A stretch of DNA of 64,000 bases from an uncultured bacterium (GTDB taxonomy: Bacteria; Armatimonadota; JACIXR01), in NCBI GenBank assembly GCA_938041455.1, contig CALITO010000002.1, positions 81,396-145,395 of the forward strand, in the 5' to 3' direction. This document shows, in pieces, positions 52,425 through 60,045 of this stretch. The translations under genes and the position numbers were made by a program. The first letter of the stretch is position 1, and each line of letters begins with the position of its first letter. A model generated the notes under the pieces. The model was not told the DNA's origin and made no database searches. It saw only the letters and a program-made list of their open reading frames with translations.

Positions 52425-53951
52425 ATGCAGGTTCGGAGAGCGCTTGTCAGCGTTTACGATAAAACGGGAATAGTGGAATTCGTCACTGCTCTTCAAGAGA
52501 TGGGTATAGAGGTCATCTGCACGGAAGGAACATCCGCCTTTTTGAAGGACCAAGGTCTTTATGTTAGGGAAGTCTCCGAGATCACAGGATTTCCTCCTCT
52601 CCTTTTTGGAAGGGTCAAGACTCTCCATCCCTATGTCTTCGCTCCTATATTAGCAAAAAGGAACGGGGAGAACTTAAGCGAATTGAGGGAGATGGGCCTT
52701 GAACCCGTTGACCTCGTCTGCGTCAACCTCTATCCGTTTGAAGAAATAATCGAGGAAAATCCTTCCCTACAAGAGGCATTGGAGATGATAGATATAGGGG
52801 GGGTCTCCCTCCTGAGGGCGGGAGCGAAGAATTTCCCCTTTGTGGCGGTCATCTGTGACCCCGCCGATTACCAATGGGTCATAGAGGAACTGAGACAGCA
52901 TGCGCTTTCCCTTCCTGAGGAGACCTTAAGGGCATTAGCTATAAAGGCTTTCAGAAAAACCGCCCTTTACGACCTTCACATCTGGCAATATCTATCCCAG
53001 ATAGAGGAAGAATTCCCCCCCCTTATCCATCAGTTCCCTTTGGAAAAGGTTCAAACACTTCGCTATGGTGAGAATCCCCATCAGAAGGCGGTTTTCTATC
53101 GGTTTCTCCCTTCGTTTTCCCTCGGTAATCTTCGTCAATTGGGTGGTAAAGAGCTATCTTTCAACAATATCCTCGACATAGACGGGGCTATGCGTTTGGT
53201 AGAAGAATTTCAAGAACCTTGTGCTGTAGTGGTCAAACACACGAGTCCCTGCGGTGTTTCCATTGACGAGGACATCGTCTCCGCCTATATAAAGGCGAGG
53301 GAAGCCGATGCGGAATCGGCTTTTGGAGGGGTAGTGGCGGTTAATAGAGAGGTGGGTAAGGAACTCGCTGAGGAAGTGGCATCCACTTTCATAGAAGTAT
53401 TGGTTGCTCCTTCCTTTACCCAAGAAGCAATAGAGTTATTGAAGAATAGGCGAAAAAATTTAAGGCTCATTCGAGTAGAGATGGAAAAGAGGAAATGGTG
53501 GGATGTAAAGGGAGTAAAGGGAGGGATATTGCTACAAGATGGGGACGAGCTAACTTATAGGGAGGAAGAACTGAGGGTAGTGACAGAAAAGGCACCGTCG
53601 CTTGGAGAGATGGAAGATTTGCTCTTTGCCTGGATTGTTTGCAAGTATGTAAAATCAAACGCTGTGGTAGTGGCGAAGAATAAGACAACTTTGGGAATAG
53701 GTGGAGGCCAGCCAAGCAGGGTGAGATCAGCGAGGATAGCGCTTGAGGCTGCGGGAGAGAAAGCAAAGGGAGCGGTTATGGCTTCCGATGGCTTCTTCCC
53801 ATTCCCCGACTCGGTTGAATTAGCCAGCAAATACGGCATAGGGGCTATAATCCAACCCGGTGGTTCCCTTAGAGATGAGGAAGTTATCCAGAGGGCTAAC
53901 GAGCTTGGCATAGCGATGGTCTTCACCGCCATCCGCCATTTCAGACATTAG
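52425..53951 (+). CDS. purH: Bifunctional AICAR formyltransferase / IMP cyclohydrolase
   Basis: I start it at ATG 52425 (MQVRRALVSVYDKTG) after AGAGGAGAG; the track's extra 20 residues have no family counterpart. The 508-residue product has the MGS-like cyclohydrolase domain (ALVSVYDKTGIVEF; GRVKTLHPYVF) and the transformylase domain (LRYGENPHQKA; VVKHTSPCGVS; KYVKSNAVVVAKN; DGFFPFPDSVE; IQPGGSLRDEEV). It catalyses the last two steps of IMP synthesis with 10-formyl-tetrahydrofolate. It is separated by 131 bases from the corrinoid fusion gene; no clear promoter is seen in the gap. Confidence 0.96.
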   Translation: MQVRRALVSVYDKTGIVEFVTALQEMGIEVICTEGTSAFLKDQGLYVREVSEITGFPPLLFGRVKTLHPYVFAPILAKRNGENLSELREMGLEPVDLVCVNLYPFEEIIEENPSLQEALEMIDIGGVSLLRAGAKNFPFVAVICDPADYQWVIEELRQHALSLPEETLRALAIKAFRKTALYDLHIWQYLSQIEEEFPPLIHQFPLEKVQTLRYGENPHQKAVFYRFLPSFSLGNLRQLGGKELSFNNILDIDGAMRLVEEFQEPCAVVVKHTSPCGVSIDEDIVSAYIKAREADAESAFGGVVAVNREVGKELAEEVASTFIEVLVAPSFTQEAIELLKNRRKNLRLIRVEMEKRKWWDVKGVKGGILLQDGDELTYREEELRVVTEKAPSLGEMEDLLFAWIVCKYVKSNAVVVAKNKTTLGIGGGQPSRVRSARIALEAAGEKAKGAVMASDGFFPFPDSVELASKYGIGAIIQPGGSLRDEEVIQRANELGIAMVFTAIRHFRH

Positions 53952-53984
53952 CCCACCCGAATATCAGCAAAACAGGTTTTCCTC

Positions 53985-54818
53985 TTATAGGGTTTTCCTC
54001 AAGTGCCAGTAAACACGGTGGATTTTTGCTCCTACCGCTCGCCAATAATAGCAAATAGGTCCTACCCAAGGGATTATTGCCCTCTTATATCCCAAAGCCT
54101 TCAAATCCCTTATGCTCCTCCTTAATAACTCGCTTCCTATCCCCCTTCTCCGCATATCTTCCCTTGTCCCCGTAGGACCGAAATAGCTGGGGTTGACTAC
54201 CTCGTAAGCAGCAAAGGCAACGATTTCGCCCCCCACCTCCGCTATGTGGCAGGAGATGGGACGGTTCTTGTAAGCGGACATCGTCTCCTCTAACCAGCCT
54301 CTGGAGAAATTCGCCAACATAAATTTGCTTAATGCTTCCTTATCCCTCTCCTCTAATCGCCTTATAATAACGCCGGGTATCTCCTGCTCTTCATGATGGA
54401 AATCCTCAAGGTCCAAGAACATATCCACCTCCTCCCCTGCTACTCTTTCATAGCCTTGCCTTAGGAAAAAGCACAAGGCTTCCGTATAGCGGGGGTCCAG
54501 CCCAGCAAAGAAATACCATAACCCACCTCCCACTTGAACTTCTTTCGCTCCTAAAAGCTTGGCTTCCCTCTCCCATTCCCTCAATATGGCGCTCCCGTAT
54601 CCCTTATCCCCAGCTATAGCCTTAATGTAGGCGGTTTCTCCTCGCTTGACCCCCAATATCACCCCCTTCCCTTCCTCTATGAGGTTCAAAGAGGGAGTAT
54701 AGCAGGTGTCCTCAAATACCCTTTGATATACTTGTTTGGAGGTAAAGTTATCCAGATAAAGCTTTGCATTTAGGAAATCGGTTACCCATTCGACATCCTC
54801 TCTCTCCATTATCCGCAT
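53985..54818 (-). CDS. Tandem-GNAT acetyltransferase
   Basis: This 277-residue protein is made of two GNAT folds. The first (about 1-130) has a degenerate acetyl-CoA region (DKGYGSAILREWEREAKLLGA) and the second (about 145-277) a complete one (MRRRGIGSELLRRSIRDLKALGY). The substrate is unknown. It ends a minus-strand group with the radical SAM, aminotransferase and Lrp genes, 15 bases after the radical SAM gene. It faces purH convergently across 33 bases without a clear terminator. Confidence 0.82.
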   Translation of the reverse strand: MRIMEREDVEWVTDFLNAKLYLDNFTSKQVYQRVFEDTCYTPSLNLIEEGKGVILGVKRGETAYIKAIAGDKGYGSAILREWEREAKLLGAKEVQVGGGLWYFFAGLDPRYTEALCFFLRQGYERVAGEEVDMFLDLEDFHHEEQEIPGVIIRRLEERDKEALSKFMLANFSRGWLEETMSAYKNRPISCHIAEVGGEIVAFAAYEVVNPSYFGPTGTREDMRRRGIGSELLRRSIRDLKALGYKRAIIPWVGPICYYWRAVGAKIHRVYWHLRKTL

Positions 54819-54833
54819 TTTCCTCAGCTCCTT

Positions 54834-55637
54834 TCAGAAATTGAATTCGCATTTTATCCTCACGCCCTTCGTTATTTCCTTTATCCATTCCCTAAGCTCG
54901 GTTTCATATTCGGGCGATTTGGCATATTCCAATCTCTCAAGTGCCTCTTTACCGAATTGACCGTAGAGCTTTTTAATTCTTCCCCCGACAAAACTATCTA
55001 TGTAATGGAGGGTGTCAAAACCCAGGAAGTCAAAACCCAACTTCTCGGCTTGACTAACGAGGTTTTCCAATTCTCGTTCTGTGAAGAAGGGTAAAATCGG
55101 GTTTATTAATATACCAGTTTCTATTTCCTTCTCCTTCAACTTCAATCCCGCTTGAATGCGTTGGGAAGGGGAGGAGGCATATGGTTCAAATACCTTAGCT
55201 ATTTCATCGTTTAACATCGTTATAGAAAAACAAACCTTTACATTGGGATGCTTTACCAAGAGGTCTATATCCCTTGCGACCCTTGCCGATTTCGTGAGTA
55301 GGAAAAGAGAGAAATCCGTCTCTATGAGGAGGCTAAGGCAATCCCTGGTTATTTGATAAAGTTCTTCAATGGGCTGATAAGCATCGCAAACAGTGGAGAT
55401 GAATATGTGCCCTTTCTTATACTTCCTTACCTCCTTCTTCAATATCTCTCCCGCATTAAGCTTAACCTCCACCCAGCTTCCCCATTCTTCTATCTTTCTC
55501 CGTCTCCAGCGGGATATGTAGACCGAATAGCAGTAGCGACAGGAATGTTCACACCCCACATAGGGGTTCAAGGTAAAGAAATTCCCCCCACTGCTACGAT
55601 TTAGCAAGGAACCAATTTTCTTTAAAATGACCTCCAT
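54834..55637 (-). CDS. Radical SAM protein, SPL/Rv2578c-like family
   Basis: This 267-residue protein has the radical SAM cluster motif in NPYVGCEHSCRYCYSVY (CxxxCxxC), then FISTVCDAYQPIE and LLTKSARVARDIDLL, as in the spore-photoproduct-lyase-related Rv2578c group. The reaction is not known for this group. It lies 1 base after the aminotransferase gene in the same operon. Confidence 0.85.
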   Translation of the reverse strand: MEVILKKIGSLLNRSSGGNFFTLNPYVGCEHSCRYCYSVYISRWRRRKIEEWGSWVEVKLNAGEILKKEVRKYKKGHIFISTVCDAYQPIEELYQITRDCLSLLIETDFSLFLLTKSARVARDIDLLVKHPNVKVCFSITMLNDEIAKVFEPYASSPSQRIQAGLKLKEKEIETGILINPILPFFTERELENLVSQAEKLGFDFLGFDTLHYIDSFVGGRIKKLYGQFGKEALERLEYAKSPEYETELREWIKEITKGVRIKCEFNF

Positions 55638-55638
55638 C

Positions 55639-56811
55639 CTATCTTTCTCTCGAATATATAGGTTGGAGGGAGGTGACGAACCTTTTCAATCTATCGAGTG
55701 CCTCCTTCAAATCGGAAAGGGAAGCAGCGTAAGTGCATCGGATAAAACCTTCTCCACTTTCTCCGAAAACCGAACCGGGGATGACTACTACTTTTTCTTC
55801 CTGTAAAAGCCTTTCAGCAAACTCTTCCGATGACAAACCGAACTTCTTTATAGAAGGGAAGATATAGAAAGCCCCCTTTGGTTCCACAACTTCAAAACCT
55901 ATCTCCTTTAATCCTTGGTAGAAGAAACGCCTCCTTTGGTCGTAGGATTCCCTCATACTTATGACTTCCTCCTGAAGCTTGAATGCCTCGATCGCTGCTC
56001 TTTGGGCTATGGTAGGGGCGCAGAGCATTGTATACTGGTGAATTTTCATCATTGCCTCAATTATTTCCCTTGGACCCACCGCATATCCAAGCCGCCAACC
56101 AGTCATTGCGTAGGCTTTGGAGAAACCGTTTACCAGGATGGTTCTTTCCCTCATTTTAGGGAGAGAAGGAAAACTGACGAACTCAACATCGTAGACGAGT
56201 TGGTCATATATCTCGTCAGAAATAACGAGCAGGTCATATTTTTCCCCAATTCTTGCTATCTCCTCCAGGCTTTCCCTATCCATCACCGCACCGGTGGGGT
56301 TGTTGGGATAGCTTAAGATGAGGAGCTTCGTCCTATTCGTTATCGTTTTCTCCAGTCTTTCGGGATTTATCTTGAACTCTTCTTCGGGGAAAGTAGGTAA
56401 TATCTTTGGTTTACCACCTGCTAATATCACACAGGGTATATATGAGACATAGGAAGGTTGGTGAATTATCACTTCATCGCCGGGGTCTATTATAGCCCTA
56501 ATAGCGAGGTCCAAAGCCTCGCTCGAACCCGTGGTGACGAGGATTTCCCCCTCAGGGTCGTAGGAAAGCCCGTAGAGATTGAACAAGTGTTCGCTTATTG
56601 CTTCCCTTAGTTCTAAAATTCCCCAGTTCGATGTATAGGTGGTGAAGCCGTTTTCCAGAGCGTAGATCCCGCTCTCCCTGATATGCCAGGGAGTGGAGAA
56701 ATCCGGCTCCCCCACCCCAAGAGAGATGACATCTTCAACTTGGGAGGCTAGTTCAAAGAATTTCCTTATCCCCGAGGGGGGAATCTCGCTTACCCGCTTG
56801 GATATTTTCAT
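55639..56811 (-). CDS. PLP-dependent aminotransferase, class I (aspartate/aromatic type)
   Basis: This 390-residue protein has ISLGVGEPDFSTPWHI, YTSNWGILELREAI, LSYPNNPTGAVM, ISDEIYDQLVYD and the lysine region FSKAYAMTGWRLGYAVG, where the Lys forms the PLP aldimine. FIRCTYAAS holds the substrate-carboxylate Arg. Aspartate, aromatic or branched-chain substrates are possible. Its ATG overlaps the Lrp stop by 4 bases. An Lrp-aminotransferase pair suggests amino-acid-responsive control. Confidence 0.92.
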   Translation of the reverse strand: MKISKRVSEIPPSGIRKFFELASQVEDVISLGVGEPDFSTPWHIRESGIYALENGFTTYTSNWGILELREAISEHLFNLYGLSYDPEGEILVTTGSSEALDLAIRAIIDPGDEVIIHQPSYVSYIPCVILAGGKPKILPTFPEEEFKINPERLEKTITNRTKLLILSYPNNPTGAVMDRESLEEIARIGEKYDLLVISDEIYDQLVYDVEFVSFPSLPKMRERTILVNGFSKAYAMTGWRLGYAVGPREIIEAMMKIHQYTMLCAPTIAQRAAIEAFKLQEEVISMRESYDQRRRFFYQGLKEIGFEVVEPKGAFYIFPSIKKFGLSSEEFAERLLQEEKVVVIPGSVFGESGEGFIRCTYAASLSDLKEALDRLKRFVTSLQPIYSRER

Positions 56812-57287
56812 GGCGAGACGGCAAGCCTTCTATTCGGTTTCTCCTCCACGAATAGCTCCCTGTCATCTTTATATTTTTTAAGGAGGAAATGCGTCTCCGT
56901 GGAGGTGACCCCCTCTATTGTGGCGAGCTTGTTGGCTACGAAGGAAGCCACTTCCTTGAGGTTTTTCCCTTCCACAACTATTTTTAAATCGCTTCTACCA
57001 GATACGAGATACACAGAATGCACCTCGGGAAAGCGATATATCCTCCTGGCTATCTCGTCAAAGCCAACATCCCTCTTGGGAAGCACCTTTATGTCAATAA
57101 AGGCGAATACTCTTTCCTTCCCCGCTCTTTCCCAATCTATCACTGCCTTGTATCTGCGGATTATTTTCTTCTCCTCGCATTCCTTTATTATCCTCTTAAT
57201 TTCTTCTACATCCTTCCCTGTGAGGGCGGAGATTTCCTCCGGAGAAAGACGAGCATCTTGTTCCAACAGCTTGAGCACTTCTTCCAA
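56808..57287 (-). CDS. Lrp/AsnC-family transcriptional regulator
   Basis: This 159-residue protein starts at TTG, 8 bases after AAAGGAGG. It has an N-terminal winged helix-turn-helix (LEQDARLSPEEISALTGKDVEEIKRII) and a C-terminal RAM/ligand domain (GFDEIARRIYRFPEVHSVYLVSGRSDLKIVVEG; VTSTETHFLLKKYK). It probably binds an amino acid and regulates its own operon, which includes the aminotransferase. It is first in a minus-strand group of four genes. Confidence 0.92.
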   Translation of the reverse strand: MEEVLKLLEQDARLSPEEISALTGKDVEEIKRIIKECEEKKIIRRYKAVIDWERAGKERVFAFIDIKVLPKRDVGFDEIARRIYRFPEVHSVYLVSGRSDLKIVVEGKNLKEVASFVANKLATIEGVTSTETHFLLKKYKDDRELFVEEKPNRRLAVSP

Positions 57288-57320
57288 CTGCTTTTGCCTC
57301 CTTTCCCTTATTAGAAATTA

Positions 57321-57349
57321 ATTATAAACAGGAATGAGCCCACTGTAAA
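57321..57349 (-). promoter_or_regulatory. Promoter of the Lrp-aminotransferase operon
   Basis: On the minus strand TTTACA (57349-57344), a 17-base spacer and a perfect TATAAT (57326-57321) give a start near 57314, with AAAGGAGG following. This is one of the best promoter matches in the window. Confidence 0.8.
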
Positions 57350-57381
57350 ATCTTCTACCCCATATCAACAAAACTTCCCTT

Positions 57382-58437
57382 TTAAACTATCCTGAGGTCC
57401 TTTGGGAAACGGGTCAGGTTCCTTGAGGAACCTTTCCCTATCAAAACCATATCCTCTAACCTCACACCACCCAAACCTTCTACATAGACACCAGGCTCTA
57501 TTGTGACCACCGCTGAGGAAGGGAGCTTCTCTTTGTTCCCAGGAGCTAAGCTGGGGATCTCGTGCACTTCCCTTCCCACACCGTGCCCTAATGAATGGGT
57601 GAAGAACTCAGCTAATCCCTTACCTCTTAGTTCATCCCTTGCCAGTTCGTCTATTTCTCCCCCTCTTTTCCCCTCTCTTATCCCTTCTATAGCCCGTTCT
57701 TGTGCCTCAAGCACAGCATCATAAATTTTTAAGAGGTCCTCATTGGGTTTCCCGAAGAAGAATACACGGGTTATGTCAGAACAATAACCCTTAACCCTTG
57801 CCCCAATATCTATGAGGATAACATCGCCTTTCTTCAACTTCCTCTGAGTGGGCTTCGCATGGGGCAGGGCACTTCTCTCCCCGAAAGCCACTATGCTCTG
57901 GAAGGCGAGTTCTTCCCCCTTCCTCTTTATCAAGAACTCGAGCTCCACTGCCAAATCCTTCTCGCTCATCCCTTCCCTAAGAACGTTTAAGCATTGGGAA
58001 AGGGCTTCCTCGCTAAGTTTCAAAGCCTCTTCCATCCTTTCTATTTCCCAATCCCTCTTTAGCGTCCTTTCCTTTTCCACAAAATTCCTAAGGGGAACAA
58101 GGGAGATACCCTTAAGTTTTCTCCGCAGCGCTCTATATATCCCATAGCTAATATACCCCTCCTCAAACCCCAATCTTCTAATTCCCCTACTTTTGATATG
58201 TTCACTTATCGTCTCCCAGAAGGAATCCTTCACCAGTATCACCTCATAGTTAGGAGCTTCTTCCTTAGCCTGAGTGTAATACCTCCCATCTACAAAAAGA
58301 ACAGGATTCTCCAAAAGCAGAAGTGCTCCCAGAGAACCGTAGAACCCACTCATATAGGCAATATTCTCCCTATGAGTTATGAGCAAGGCATCCACATGTT
58401 TCTTCTCGAGTTTTTCTAAAAGGTGGGAAGTAAGCAT
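57382..58437 (-). CDS. Xaa-Pro aminopeptidase (M24B)
   Basis: This 351-residue protein has an N-terminal creatinase-like domain (ALLITHRENIAYMSGF) and a pita-bread catalytic domain with all five metal ligands: LIDIGARVKGYCSDITRVFF (two Asp), HSLGHGVGREVHE (His), VTIEPGVY (Glu) and VRLEDMVL (Glu). It removes N-terminal residues next to proline. The start at 58437 directly follows the aroQ stop, the same pairing seen in many Firmicutes. Confidence 0.93.
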   Translation of the reverse strand: MLTSHLLEKLEKKHVDALLITHRENIAYMSGFYGSLGALLLLENPVLFVDGRYYTQAKEEAPNYEVILVKDSFWETISEHIKSRGIRRLGFEEGYISYGIYRALRRKLKGISLVPLRNFVEKERTLKRDWEIERMEEALKLSEEALSQCLNVLREGMSEKDLAVELEFLIKRKGEELAFQSIVAFGERSALPHAKPTQRKLKKGDVILIDIGARVKGYCSDITRVFFFGKPNEDLLKIYDAVLEAQERAIEGIREGKRGGEIDELARDELRGKGLAEFFTHSLGHGVGREVHEIPSLAPGNKEKLPSSAVVTIEPGVYVEGLGGVRLEDMVLIGKGSSRNLTRFPKDLRIV

Positions 58438-58875
58438 TTATTTCTCCTCCAGAATCATCTTCAAAGCTCTTAGGGCAAGGATGTAGCTTGCCCCTCCGAA
58501 ACCATAGATTCCACCAAGGCAGACGGGAGCAATGACGGAATGTTGCCTGAATTCCTCTCGGGAATAAATATTGGAGAGATGCACCTCTATCGCGGGCAAC
58601 CTTACGCTAACCAAGGCGTCCCTTATCGCTATACTGTAGTGAGTATAAGCGCCTGGGTTTATTATTATCCCTTGAGTATCCTTGAGGGCATTGTGTATTT
58701 TCTCTATTATCTCCTTTTCTCCGTTATATTGCACTATTTCTACATCTATCCCCAATTTCTCTGCCTCTTCCCTGATCGATTTGTTTATTTCCTCTAAACT
58801 TCGCCTTCCATATACCTCAGGCTCCCTTACTCCTAACATATTGAGGTTGGGGCCATGGATGACAAGGACTTTCAT
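58438..58875 (-). CDS. aroQ: 3-dehydroquinate dehydratase, type II
   Basis: This 145-residue enzyme of the shikimate pathway has VIHGPNLNMLGVREPEVYG with the catalytic Tyr, then INPGAYTHYSIAIRDAL, IEVHLSNIYSREEFRQHS with the catalytic His, and GFGGASYILAL. ATG 58875, 7 bases after GGAGG, is preferred over the track's GTG at 58878. It lies 2 bases after the glycosyltransferase stop. Confidence 0.95.
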   Translation of the reverse strand: MKVLVIHGPNLNMLGVREPEVYGRRSLEEINKSIREEAEKLGIDVEIVQYNGEKEIIEKIHNALKDTQGIIINPGAYTHYSIAIRDALVSVRLPAIEVHLSNIYSREEFRQHSVIAPVCLGGIYGFGGASYILALRALKMILEEK

Positions 58876-58877
58876 CA

Positions 58878-59981
58878 CTACACCTCCTCTAACAGTCTAT
58901 TTAGGGTGGATTTTACCACTTTTAGCCATGCTTGTCTCCATAAATCAAGCGAGAATTCTTGCAGGACGATTCCCCTTTGCCATTCTCCAATCTCACCCCG
59001 TTGGGGATAAACTTCCACTATCTTTTCAGCAAGGGAATAAGCAGTGGGTTCACATTTAATCGTGGGTAAGTCCAATAACCCCCCTACATTGGTGGAAATT
59101 GTAGCTACCCCACATGCCATTGCTTCAAGGGCGGAGAGAGATGTGCCCTCTCCATATAGAGAAGGGACAAGACAAAGACTAGCTTCCTTATAAAGCTCTA
59201 CCATCTTATCCCAAGATATATGTCCCAAAAATTTGACCTTTCCTTCCAATCCCAGTTCCTTTGTTTTCTCCAGCAGATTCCAAGCGTAAGCTGGTTGTCC
59301 TAACCCTCCCGTTACCAACATATAGGTAGAGGGCAATTTATCCTTTATTTGAGCGAAAGCTTCTATAGCAAGGTGTATTCCCCGAGAAAAATAGAGGTTG
59401 CGTGGGACAATTATCGCATCGCCTTTCCTTTTTTGTGGCGGAGAAAATAGTCGAGCATCAACGCAATTTGGTATGAACCACCGATTTTGGGCCACTTCTT
59501 CAAATTTTCTTTCCCCAGGGGAAATTTCCAAGCCCATCTCTTTGAAGAAGAATGTATCGTTGGCGACGAAGGAAGTAGATTTTTCAAAGGCGAACTTGGC
59601 AAGCCACCTCTTGACCGTTCCCGCTCTTGAGTGAGGGGCATTATCCCAAGTGACACCATGGGAAATAACTATCGTTCCCTTATGCCAGCGAAGAGGGAGA
59701 AAATAAGGAGGATAATGGATGACGAGAACAGCATAGCGGGGAAGACGAGGAGCTACAAGGAATAGGAAAAGCGGTAAAAGCCAAAAATCGCGTCCTCCAA
59801 GGCGAGGTAGAGGAAATAAGGGATTGACATAAGGGGGAAGATTTTTATTCCACCTTTGGTAGACCTCCTGCTCATAACCTTTTTCCTTCAACAGTTGAAA
59901 AAGGTTGTAGAGATAGATATCCGCCCCTCCCTTTAAAGGGAGGTAAGAGTAAGTTATATGGGCTATTTTATACCTCTTCAT
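58878..59981 (-). CDS. GT4-like glycosyltransferase
   Basis: I start it at ATG 59981 (MKRYKIAHITYSYLPLKGGADIY), the natural beginning of a GT4 fold; ATG 59996 is an alternative. The track's start at 60176 would overlap the divergent PBP gene. The product is about 367 residues with two Rossmann domains: VLVIHYPPYFLPLRW and SHGVTWDN in the first; VTGGLGQPAYAWNLL, VKFLGHISWDKMVELYKEASLCLVPSLYGEGTSLSALEAMACG in segments of the second, where the EAxxxG-type acidic motif binds the nucleotide sugar. The acceptor is unknown. It is followed by aroQ and the M24 peptidase. Confidence 0.85.
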   Translation of the reverse strand: MKRYKIAHITYSYLPLKGGADIYLYNLFQLLKEKGYEQEVYQRWNKNLPPYVNPLFPLPRLGGRDFWLLPLFLFLVAPRLPRYAVLVIHYPPYFLPLRWHKGTIVISHGVTWDNAPHSRAGTVKRWLAKFAFEKSTSFVANDTFFFKEMGLEISPGERKFEEVAQNRWFIPNCVDARLFSPPQKRKGDAIIVPRNLYFSRGIHLAIEAFAQIKDKLPSTYMLVTGGLGQPAYAWNLLEKTKELGLEGKVKFLGHISWDKMVELYKEASLCLVPSLYGEGTSLSALEAMACGVATISTNVGGLLDLPTIKCEPTAYSLAEKIVEVYPQRGEIGEWQRGIVLQEFSLDLWRQAWLKVVKSTLNRLLEEV

Positions 59982-60045
59982 ATTTTGTAAAGGCATATCC
60001 CTTTTATAGGTGTGTTCCCTCCGCTCTTGAAAGAAGAGGAAGACC